Assembly (NCBI RefSeq): GCF_041685465.1
Contig: NZ_JAWLFS010000062.1
Coordinates: forward strand, 1-13,621
Direction: 5' to 3'
Source of the DNA: Rhodosalinus sp041685465
GTDB taxonomy: Bacteria; Pseudomonadota; Alphaproteobacteria; Rhodobacterales; Rhodobacteraceae
Length of the DNA: 13,621 nucleotides
Positions within the stretch are counted from its first letter, which is position 1. Every line of letters starts with the position of its first letter. The position numbers and the translations under genes were made by a program. The notes below the pieces were generated by a model, which was given only the letters and a program-made list of their open reading frames with translations, was not told the origin of the DNA and made no database searches. Shown here piece after piece: positions 1-5,717 of the stretch.

Positions 1-697
1 CGCGGCGCTGGTCTTCCCGGTGCTCGTGCTGGCGGTGCCCTACCTGCGGTTCAAGGACACGCATCTCGCGCACCACCGGGACGCGGTGCTCACGGACCCC
101 TACGACGACCCGGAGAGCAACTATCTGGACCCGGCCGTCTGGGCGCGGCTCGGCCCGGTGCTGCGGGGGCTGCTCGCGGCCAACAACACGCTGGTCGGGC
201 GGCTCGTCCTCGGCCCGGCGATCGGGCAGTGGGCCTTCATGGCCGACGACTGGCGCGCGATCCGGGCCGGCGACCGGCGCGTCCTCGCCGCCTGGGCGCT
301 GCATGTTCCGGCGGTCGCGCTGGTGCTGGCCTGGGTGGCCTGGGCCGGCGCGATGGCCTGGTGGGCCTTCGCGCTCGCCAGCTATCTCGGGCTCTCGCTC
401 CTCAAGATCCGCACCTTCGTCGAGCACCGTGCGCACGAGAAGGCGCGCGCCCGCACCGTCATCATCGAGGACCGTGGCCCGCTCGCCTTTCTCTTTCTCA
501 ACAACAACCTGCACGTCGTCCACCACATGCACCCGAAGGTCCCGTGGTACCGCCTGCCGGCGCTCTACCGCGCGCACCGCGAGCGTTTCGTGACCTCCAA
601 CGACGGCTACGTCTACCCGGGATACGCCACGATCTTCGCCCGCTACCTGACCCGCGCCAAGGACCCTGTGCCGCATCCCCTCTCGCCACGCCGCTGA
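1..697 (+). CDS. Membrane fatty acid desaturase (5' partial)
   Basis: This is the C-terminal part of an integral-membrane, di-iron fatty acid desaturase/hydroxylase (FA_desaturase superfamily), which would introduce a double bond or hydroxyl into acyl chains in the inner membrane. The reading frame is open from base 2, so the true start lies upstream; the GTG at 20 is internal. Histidine clusters visible are HLAHH (62-76), HRAHE (425-439) and HVVHH (512-526). The usual first box (HDxxH/HExxH type) would lie upstream of the window. Hydrophobic stretches between the second box and HRAHE fit paired transmembrane helices. The text 'NNNLHVVHHMHPKVPWYRL' is typical of the family's final iron-binding box and the short cytosolic tail after it. 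Carotenoid ketolase-like members share this fold, so the exact substrate cannot be read. The next gene starts 19 bp downstream on the same strand, so co-transcription is plausible. Confidence 0.9.
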   Translation, partial: AALVFPVLVLAVPYLRFKDTHLAHHRDAVLTDPYDDPESNYLDPAVWARLGPVLRGLLAANNTLVGRLVLGPAIGQWAFMADDWRAIRAGDRRVLAAWALHVPAVALVLAWVAWAGAMAWWAFALASYLGLSLLKIRTFVEHRAHEKARARTVIIEDRGPLAFLFLNNNLHVVHHMHPKVPWYRLPALYRAHRERFVTSNDGYVYPGYATIFARYLTRAKDPVPHPLSPRR

Positions 698-716
698 GCC
701 TGCGCCACAAGGGCGC

Positions 717-1619
717 ATGGAACTCTGGATCTGGGTCACACTGGCGGCGGCGGCGTTCCAGACGGTGCGCTTCACGCTGCAGAAGGTCCTGCGCGGCGGC
801 ACGCTCTCGACCTTCGGGGCGACCTTCGCGCGCTTCGCCTATTCCGCGCCGCTCGTCGCGCTCGGCCTCGCCGCCTATCTCGCGGCCACGGCGCAGCCGC
901 TGCCGACGCTGGGCGCGGGCTTCTGGGGCTACGCGCTGACCGGCGGCGCGGCGCAGGTGCTGGCCACGGCCTGCGTCGTCGCGCTCTTCGGCGCGCGCAA
1001 TTTCGCGGTCGGCATCACCTTCAAGAAGACCGAGGTCGTGCAGACGGCGCTCCTGGGCTTCGTGCTCCTTGGCGAGCGGCTGTCGGCGCCGGCGGTGGGC
1101 GCGATCGCGCTGGGCCTCGCCGGGGTCTGGCTGATCGGTGCGCCGCCGGGCGCGGCCTTCGGCGGGCCGGGGCGGATCGCCAACCGCGCGGCCGCGCTTG
1201 GCCTTGCGTCCGGGGGGCTCTTCGCGGTCTCCGCGGTCTGCTATCGGGGCGCCTCGCTGGCGGTGGGCAGCGAGGATCCGGTGCTGCGCGCCGCCGTCAC
1301 GCTCGCCGCGGTCACCGCGGCGCAGATGGCGGGGCTCGCCCTCTGGCTGTGGCGCCGCGAGCGGGGCGAGCTGTCCCGCGTCTGGGGGGCGCGCCGCGTC
1401 GCGCTCTGGGTCGGCCTCGCCAGCATGGGCGGCAGCTTCTGCTGGTTTCTCGCCTTCACGCTGGAGACCGCCGCGCTCGTCAAGGCGGTCGGGCAGGTGG
1501 AGCTTCTGATGTCGCTCGCCGTGACCGTCCTCGTGTTCCACGAGCGGGTCAGCCGGTCGGAACTGGCCGGCATCGCGCTGCTCACGGCCTCCGTCGTCGG
1601 TCTCGTGCTGCTCGCCTGA
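717..1619 (+). CDS. DMT superfamily transporter, EamA family
   Basis: A 300-residue, almost entirely hydrophobic protein with the layout of drug/metabolite transporters: about ten transmembrane helices made of two repeated EamA halves. The end of the first half (roughly residues 100-143, including 'KKTEVVQTALLGFVLLGER') and the end of the second half (roughly 257-300, 'VKAVGQVELLMSLAVTVLVF') share the pattern of a polar helix start, a long helix, a short loop with a conserved Glu-Arg pair, and a final helix. This repeat is diagnostic of EamA proteins, which mostly export small metabolites across the inner membrane. ATG at 717 follows an AAGGG-type ribosome site. The gene is 19 bp after the desaturase. 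Its stop lies only 10 bp from the stop of the convergent Nudix gene, leaving no room for a classical terminator. The substrate cannot be inferred. Confidence 0.9.
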   Translation: MELWIWVTLAAAAFQTVRFTLQKVLRGGTLSTFGATFARFAYSAPLVALGLAAYLAATAQPLPTLGAGFWGYALTGGAAQVLATACVVALFGARNFAVGITFKKTEVVQTALLGFVLLGERLSAPAVGAIALGLAGVWLIGAPPGAAFGGPGRIANRAAALGLASGGLFAVSAVCYRGASLAVGSEDPVLRAAVTLAAVTAAQMAGLALWLWRRERGELSRVWGARRVALWVGLASMGGSFCWFLAFTLETAALVKAVGQVELLMSLAVTVLVFHERVSRSELAGIALLTASVVGLVLLA

Positions 1620-1629
1620 GGCCCTGCCC

Positions 1630-2343
1630 TCATTCCGGCATCGGTCGCCCGTGCAGGCGCAGGAAGAGGCTTTCCTCGTCGGAGTTGCGGAAGAACGGCA
1701 CCGAGGGCGGCGGGCCGGGATGGGCGACCCGCGCGGCAACCTCGGCGAGCACCACCTCGGTGATGAAGGGCAGGTCCGCCTCGCGCACCCGGTCGAGCGG
1801 GATCCAGCGCAGGTGGCTGAGCTCGTCCTCCGCGCCGCTGAAATCGTCCGGGTCGCCGGCGATCCGCTCGGCGTCCACGAGGAAGAAGCGCGCGTCGAAG
1901 CGGCGCGGCCGCCCCGGCGGCGTGATCGCGCGGAAGACGAAGGTCAGCCCCTCGGCCGAGGGCACGTGCCCGGTCGCCGCGAAGCGCGCCCAGTCCGCGG
2001 GCGGCGCGCCGGGCCATGTGCCGGGCCGGCCGAGAATGAGCCCCGTCTCCTCCCAGAGCTCGCGCACTGCCGCCGCGGCGAGCGCGTCGACGAGGCGGGC
2101 CGGCGCGCCGTCCTCGAGCCGCGCGCGGCAGGTCGCGTCGAGCGGTGCGGCGAGCGGCACCTCGGCGTCGCGGGGGTCGACCGCGCCGCCCGGAAAGACC
2201 ACCTTGTTCGGCATGAAGGCCGCCGCCGCGCCGCGCTGTCCCATCAGGATCTTCGGCGCGGTGGCGCGGTCGCGCAGGACGATCACGGTCGCCGCGTCGC
2301 GCACGCGTGTCTTGTCCTCGGCCGGGCGATCTTCGCTCTGCAT
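1630..2343 (-). CDS. Nudix hydrolase (NUDT19-like long type)
   Basis: A 237-residue Nudix-superfamily hydrolase, expected to cleave a nucleoside diphosphate linked to another moiety using divalent metal. The strand begins near residue 17 (AATVIVLRD), followed by FPGGAVD (50-56). The catalytic helix AVRELWEETGLIL spans 92-104 and carries the REuxEExGu half of the Nudix box (R94, E95, E98, E99, G101). The gap between the GG and the RE helix is longer than in the standard 23-residue box. That extra segment, together with the length and a C-terminal extension, resembles the NUDT7/NUDT19-like acyl-CoA or coenzyme A diphosphatase branch; this is a similarity judgement, not proof of substrate. ATG at 2343 is preceded by a strong GGGAGGGG. 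It lies 25 bp downstream of the DUF983 gene, so the two are probably one operon. Confidence 0.9.
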   Translation of the reverse strand: MQSEDRPAEDKTRVRDAATVIVLRDRATAPKILMGQRGAAAAFMPNKVVFPGGAVDPRDAEVPLAAPLDATCRARLEDGAPARLVDALAAAAVRELWEETGLILGRPGTWPGAPPADWARFAATGHVPSAEGLTFVFRAITPPGRPRRFDARFFLVDAERIAGDPDDFSGAEDELSHLRWIPLDRVREADLPFITEVVLAEVAARVAHPGPPPSVPFFRNSDEESLFLRLHGRPMPE

Positions 2344-2368
2344 GGCCCCTCCCGCACGGGGCGCCGGC

Positions 2369-2758
2369 TCACGCCTCGTCGCCGAACCCGTGCATGAAGC
2401 GCGACCACTGGAATGCCACGATCGCGCCCTTCAACCGGGGCAAGAGATACAGCGAGAGCGCGACGCAGCCAACCGCGAAGATCGAGAAGAGCACCAGCGG
2501 CTCCGGCTGCCAGCGCATGAAGGCGAAAAGCAGGAGCGGTGCCATCAGGTGCCCGACGATCAGCATCGTGAGGTAGGCCGGCCCGTCGTCTGCGCGGTGG
2601 TGGTGCAGCTCCTCCCGGCAGACGGGACAGGCGGCCCGCACGGTGAGATAGCCTGTCAGGAGCGGCCCCTGCCCGCAGCCGGGGCACCGCCGCCGCCATC
2701 CGCGCCGCAAGGATTGCCAGGTGGGCCGCTCGGGCGCGGCGCTCGTCTCGTAGACCAT
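2369..2758 (-). CDS. DUF983 family zinc-ribbon membrane protein
   Basis: A 129-residue protein of the DUF983 family. Two CxxC pairs (C25/C28 in RCPGCGQG, C44/C47 in ACPVC) should form a cytoplasmic zinc ribbon. Two hydrophobic helices follow at about 62-82 and 87-107, ending in a short tail (FQWSRFMHGFGDEA). The segment after the second CxxC, with HHH and the DDGPAYLT motif, is characteristic of the family. No biochemical role is established; family members are conserved in alphaproteobacteria and sit in the membrane. The frame is open upstream to 3013, but the ATG at 2758 is chosen because it has an AGGAGAGGG ribosome site, gives the usual family length, and the upstream residues are low-complexity Arg/Pro/Ala. 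It heads a likely two-gene operon with the Nudix gene. Confidence 0.88.
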   Translation of the reverse strand: MVYETSAAPERPTWQSLRRGWRRRCPGCGQGPLLTGYLTVRAACPVCREELHHHRADDGPAYLTMLIVGHLMAPLLLFAFMRWQPEPLVLFSIFAVGCVALSLYLLPRLKGAIVAFQWSRFMHGFGDEA

Positions 2759-3095
2759 GGATGTTCCCTCTCCTGTCCCCAACAGTCTGTCGCGTGCGGC
2801 CCGCAATGGAAGGCGACAGCCTGTCCGTGCGGCGGCATGTCGCGAGTCGCCGGCGGTCCTGGCCCCGCGTCCGCCTAACGCAGCGTCGGTGCGAGGGAAA
2901 GCGGGCGTGGCCGGGACCGACGGAGGTGCCGGCTGTCGACAGGAGGCCGGCTGCCGACGTTCGCGGCCGGAGCCCTCGGGCCGCGGCGTGGATCGCCCGG
3001 GGGACATTGGCACGCGGATGCAGGCGTCTGCCGCGATACTTGCAGCGCCTGACTTAGATCGAGGGCGCCGCGAGCGTGTCGCGGCCTTGCCCGGC
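2759..3095. other. Non-coding gap upstream of the DUF983 gene
   Basis: About 340 bp between the DUF983 start and the pleD-like stop, both genes reading on the minus strand. Frames here translate to Arg/Pro/Ala-rich text with no recognisable domain and no good ribosome site, so I call no gene. It holds a near-perfect 13-bp direct repeat, GCCGGCTGTCGAC at 2928-2940 and GCCGGCTGCCGAC at 2946-2958 (18-bp period, one mismatch). It also holds a GAGTC (GANTC methylation type) at 2844-2848 and a hairpin next to the pleD-like stop. The DUF983 promoter should lie in the lower-numbered half, but no clear -35/-10 pair stands out. Confidence 0.6.
3067..3085 (-). terminator. Hairpin downstream of the pleD-like gene
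   Basis: A perfect 7-bp stem (GCCGCGA / TCGCGGC) with a 5-nt loop starts 11 nt past the pleD-like stop codon, reading on the minus strand. The position suits transcription termination or mRNA 3' end protection. No T-run follows on the minus strand (the next bases are GCCCTCGATC), so it is not a classical intrinsic terminator. Confidence 0.35.
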
Positions 3096-4493
3096 TCACG
3101 CGGCGGGGCGGTGGGTGCTCACGCGGTTCCGCCCGCGCGCCTTCGCGCCGTAGAGCGCGGCGTCGGCCTCGGCGAGCAGCGCCTCGGCCGCGCGCGCGGG
3201 TGCCCCGGACGCGGTGGTTGAGGGCATCAGGGTCGCGAGGCCGATGGAGACGGTCACCCCGACCTCGGTCGCGGGCGAGGGCAGCGGGACGGGCGTCGCG
3301 GCGACGCGCGCACAGAGCCGCTCCGCGACCGCTTGCGCGGCGCTGGCGTCCGCGCCCGGCAGGGCGACGAGGAACTCCTCCCCTCCGATCCGCGCGGCGA
3401 GACCGTCGGCCCCGAGGACAGCGCGCAGGCGCGCCGCCGTCTCGGCAAGCACGTGGTCGCCGGCCGCATGACCCTGCGCGTCGTTCACCGCCTTGAAGTG
3501 ATCGAGATCGGCGATCAGGACGCTGAGCGGCTGGCGTTCCCGCGCCGCCTCGGCGGTGAGGCGGGCGAGCTCCGGCATCGCGAAGCGGCGGTTGTAGAGC
3601 CCCGTCAGCGGATCGGTCACCGCGGCGTCGAGCCCCTCGCGGAGGTCGGCGCGCAGCCGGTCGGCCCGGCGTTTCGCGGCGAGGCGCGCGGCAAGGCGCA
3701 GCGCGATTTCATCCGCGTCGAAGCTGCCGGCCAGCGCGTCCTGCGCACCGAGATCGAGCGCCTGCGCCGCCTCCGCCTCGGCCCCGGCGCCCGCGGTCTG
3801 CACGAGCAGCGCGGCGGTGCGCGTCGCGGCCTGAGCCCGCAGGGCCGGGACCAGCGCCGCACCCGTCGCGGCGCCGTGTCCGGCCGCGAGCACGAGCGCG
3901 TCCAGCCGGTCGCCGGGGCCGAGCGCGAGCGCGGCCTGCCGGTCGAGCGCGCGGACCGGCGCGCCGACCGCCGCCGAGAGCGCCGCGGCCCGGGCCCGCG
4001 CACTGCGCGCGTCGGGGGCGAGCAGCGCAAGGCGGGCCGGCGGCTCGAAGGTCGCGGCGGGCTCTGCGAAACCGAGCGCACGGCGCGTCGCCTCGCGCAG
4101 GCGCAGTTCGGCGGCGTCCTCGCGGTCGCGGAGCCGCGCCCGCAGTCGGGCGAGCATCAGCGCCGGCGGCGTGGTGCGTGCGATGGCGTCGTCCGCCCCC
4201 GCACCGAGCGCCGCGAAGCATGCCGCGCGGTCCCCTGCCGGTGTCATCACCGCGAGCGCCGGGGGCGCTTCATCGGGCGCGATCCCCGCGAGCCGGCGCT
4301 GCAGCTCCGCCGCCGCCATGCCCGGCAGGTCCGAGGCGACGAGCACGATCTCCGGCGGCTCGGCGCGGGCTTCGCGGATCGCCTCCTCCGCGGTCGTGGC
4401 GATGAGCACACGGCGGAAAGCGTTGGCAATCCGCGCGCGGAGCGCAATCCGACGGGTCGCCACCGCCTCCGCGATCAGGATGGTGCCCGTCAT
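3096..4493 (-). CDS. pleD: PleD-like response regulator diguanylate cyclase with a degenerate receiver
   Basis: A 465-residue protein with the PleD architecture: REC1 (about 1-120), an adaptor REC2 (about 153-272) and GGDEF (about 290-460). The GGDEF domain makes c-di-GMP from two GTP. It has DPLTGLYNRR (294-303), DLDHFKAVND (329-338), the active site GGEEF (370-374) and the late SIGLA strand (416-420). The linker REATRRALGFAEPAA (133-147) matches what I recall of Rhodobacterales PleD proteins. REC1 is unusual. The acidic pair is E9-A10, the phospho-acceptor position is A53 (codon GCC at 4335-4337; motif LVASDLPGM), and the conserved Lys is R106. REC2 is also degenerate, as is normal in PleD. 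The position of the inhibitory RxxD site reads GADG (361-364). ATG at 4493 is preferred over the TTG at 4514 because ILIAEA then aligns with the receiver start and AGGG lies just upstream. It is divergent from the DUF3572 gene. Confidence 0.88.
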   Translation of the reverse strand: MTGTILIAEAVATRRIALRARIANAFRRVLIATTAEEAIREARAEPPEIVLVASDLPGMAAAELQRRLAGIAPDEAPPALAVMTPAGDRAACFAALGAGADDAIARTTPPALMLARLRARLRDREDAAELRLREATRRALGFAEPAATFEPPARLALLAPDARSARARAAALSAAVGAPVRALDRQAALALGPGDRLDALVLAAGHGAATGAALVPALRAQAATRTAALLVQTAGAGAEAEAAQALDLGAQDALAGSFDADEIALRLAARLAAKRRADRLRADLREGLDAAVTDPLTGLYNRRFAMPELARLTAEAARERQPLSVLIADLDHFKAVNDAQGHAAGDHVLAETAARLRAVLGADGLAARIGGEEFLVALPGADASAAQAVAERLCARVAATPVPLPSPATEVGVTVSIGLATLMPSTTASGAPARAAEALLAEADAALYGAKARGRNRVSTHRPAA

Positions 4494-4570
4494 CGTCGCC
4501 CTGCCGCTTGCCAACTCCGGGACGGACTCTTTACTGGAGTGGTTAAGAAAAGATTTCGGAGAGACGGGCG
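4494..4570. promoter_or_regulatory. Divergent intergenic region, pleD-like / DUF3572 genes
   Basis: A 77-bp region between two divergent starts must hold promoters for both genes. It is notably AT-richer than its surroundings around 4525-4560. It contains a GACTC (GANTC type, 4525-4529) and a TTAAG (4543-4547). GANTC is the target of the alphaproteobacterial methylase CcrM, and TTAA is the core of CtrA half-sites; the role here is inferred only. GGAGAG just before the ATG at 4571 is the DUF3572 ribosome site. No confident -35/-10 pair could be assigned. Confidence 0.45.
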
Positions 4571-4855
4571 ATGGCTCTGGCGCGGGAGCAGGCCGAGACG
4601 GTTGCGGCGGAGGCGCTGGCCTGGATCGCGGGCGACGGCGATCTGCTCGATGTCTTCATGGGAAGCACGGGCATCGGCGTCGACGATCTGCGCGAGGCCG
4701 CCGGCACGCCGGAGGTGCTCGCCGCGGCCCTCGATTTCCTGATGCAGGACGATGCCTGGGTGACGCGGTTCTGCGACGCGGCGGCCCACCCTTACGACCT
4801 GCCGGCGCGGGCGCGCGCGGCGCTGCCGGGCGGCGTGCAGGTGCACTGGACATGA
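4571..4855 (+). CDS. DUF3572 family protein
   Basis: A 94-residue soluble acidic protein matching the DUF3572 family of alphaproteobacteria. The features are the N-terminal helix with EQAETVAAEALAWIA, a central FMGSTGI followed by DDLR (repeating helix-turn pattern), and DFLMQDDAWVTRFCDA toward the C-terminus. It appears all-helical, with no signal peptide or membrane helix. The function is unknown. As I recall, this family is often encoded near divK/pleD in alphaproteobacteria, and the same neighbourhood is seen here with the pleD-like gene divergent 77 bp away. ATG at 4571 has GGAGAG 7 nt upstream. The stop codon overlaps the start of the HAD gene (ATGA, 4852-4855), so the two are likely translationally coupled. 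Confidence 0.88.
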   Translation: MALAREQAETVAAEALAWIAGDGDLLDVFMGSTGIGVDDLREAAGTPEVLAAALDFLMQDDAWVTRFCDAAAHPYDLPARARAALPGGVQVHWT

Positions 4856-5583
4856 CCGTTCTGCGCGCCCGCGGGGTGCTGTTCGACAAGGACGGCACGC
4901 TCTTCGGCTTCGAGGCGACATGGTCGGCCTTCGCCGCCGAGACGATCGCCGAGCTCGCCGGGGGCGACGCGGCGCGCGCCGCGTCGCTCGGCAGGGCGCT
5001 CGGCTACGACCTCGCGGCGCGCCGCTTCCACCGGGACAGCCCGGTGATCGCCGGCAGCACCCGCGAGGTGGCCGAGCTGGTCGCCGGCGCTCTTCCGGGC
5101 ACGTCGGCCGAGGCGCTGGAGCCCTGGCTCGCCGCGCGTGCGGCGGAGGCGCCGCTCGCGCCGGCCGTGCCGCTCGCGCCGCTCATGGAGGGGCTGCGGG
5201 GCATGGGCCTGCGCCTCGGCGTGATGACGAACGACAGCGCGCTCTCGGCCGAGGCGCATCTGCTGACCGCGGGGATCGCGGAAGCCTTCGACTTCGTCGC
5301 CGGCGCCGACAGCGGACACGGCGCGAAGCCCGATCCGGCGCCGCTCCGCGCCTTCGCCACGGCGACCGGCCTTTCGCCGGCGGAGGTGGTCATGGTGGGC
5401 GACAGCCTGCACGACCTCGTCGCCGGGCGCGCGGCGGGAATGCAGGTTGTGGGCGTGCTCACCGGCCCCGCGCTGGAGGCCGATCTTGCGCCCCACGCCG
5501 ACGCGGTGTTGCGCGACATCGGCCATCTGCCCGACTGGCTCCTCTCGGACGTTGCCGCCGAAGAGGCCCGCGAGGGCCGATGA
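4852..5583 (+). CDS. HAD family hydrolase, phosphoglycolate phosphatase-like
   Basis: A 243-residue haloacid dehalogenase-superfamily phosphatase. All four HAD motifs are visible: motif I DKDGT (D12 nucleophile, D14 acid/base), motif II Thr in VMTND (T126), motif III Lys in AKPDP (K159), and motif IV GDSLHD (D184, D188). The roughly 100-residue helical insert between motifs I and II is a C1-type cap, as in phosphoglycolate phosphatase and pyrophosphatase-like members. It probably dephosphorylates a small cytosolic phosphometabolite such as 2-phosphoglycolate, but the substrate is not readable from motifs. The start ATG overlaps the DUF3572 stop by four bases, a sign of coupled translation in a two-gene operon. 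Confidence 0.92.
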   Translation: MTVLRARGVLFDKDGTLFGFEATWSAFAAETIAELAGGDAARAASLGRALGYDLAARRFHRDSPVIAGSTREVAELVAGALPGTSAEALEPWLAARAAEAPLAPAVPLAPLMEGLRGMGLRLGVMTNDSALSAEAHLLTAGIAEAFDFVAGADSGHGAKPDPAPLRAFATATGLSPAEVVMVGDSLHDLVAGRAAGMQVVGVLTGPALEADLAPHADAVLRDIGHLPDWLLSDVAAEEAREGR

Positions 5584-5608
5584 GGTCCGCGCCGTCGCCC
5601 TGACAGGT

Positions 5609-5651
5609 GTCGTCGCTGCGCGCGACGGCCCGTTTCCGACGCCGGGCGTCG
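5609..5651 (+). terminator. Tandem hairpins after the HAD gene
   Basis: Two adjacent hairpins lie in the 134-bp gap before the methyltransferase gene. The first is GTCGTCGC-(5 nt)-GCGACGGC at 5609-5629 (8 pairs, one G-U). The second is CGACGC-CGG-GCGTCG at 5637-5651 (6 pairs, 3-nt loop). The first can also pair with GCCGTCGC at 5591-5598 as an alternative stem. Neither is followed by a T-run, so a Rho-independent role is doubtful. They could end the DUF3572-HAD transcript or sit in the leader of the next gene. Confidence 0.3.
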
Positions 5652-5717
5652 CATTCAGACACGCGGGCGGGGGACTGCGGCGCGTTGGATGGCCCGGAAG
5701 CGCGACAGGAGCACCCG

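Noticed and set aside
498..1739. Long minus-strand open frame opposite the desaturase and DMT transporter genes
   Set aside because: It translates to Arg/Glu/Gln-rich text with no domain and lies fully opposite recognisable genes; this is a high-GC artefact.
1349..2878. Long plus-strand open frame across the Nudix and DUF983 genes
   Set aside because: It overlaps real genes on both strands and its protein is low-complexity Arg/Ser/Pro.
2757..3221. Plus-strand open frame spanning the gap before the DUF983 gene
   Set aside because: It overlaps the pleD-like 3' end antisense, has no domain and no good ribosome site.
4494..4514. TTG at 4514 as the pleD-like start
   Set aside because: The ATG at 4493 fits the receiver N-terminus and has a closer ribosome site.
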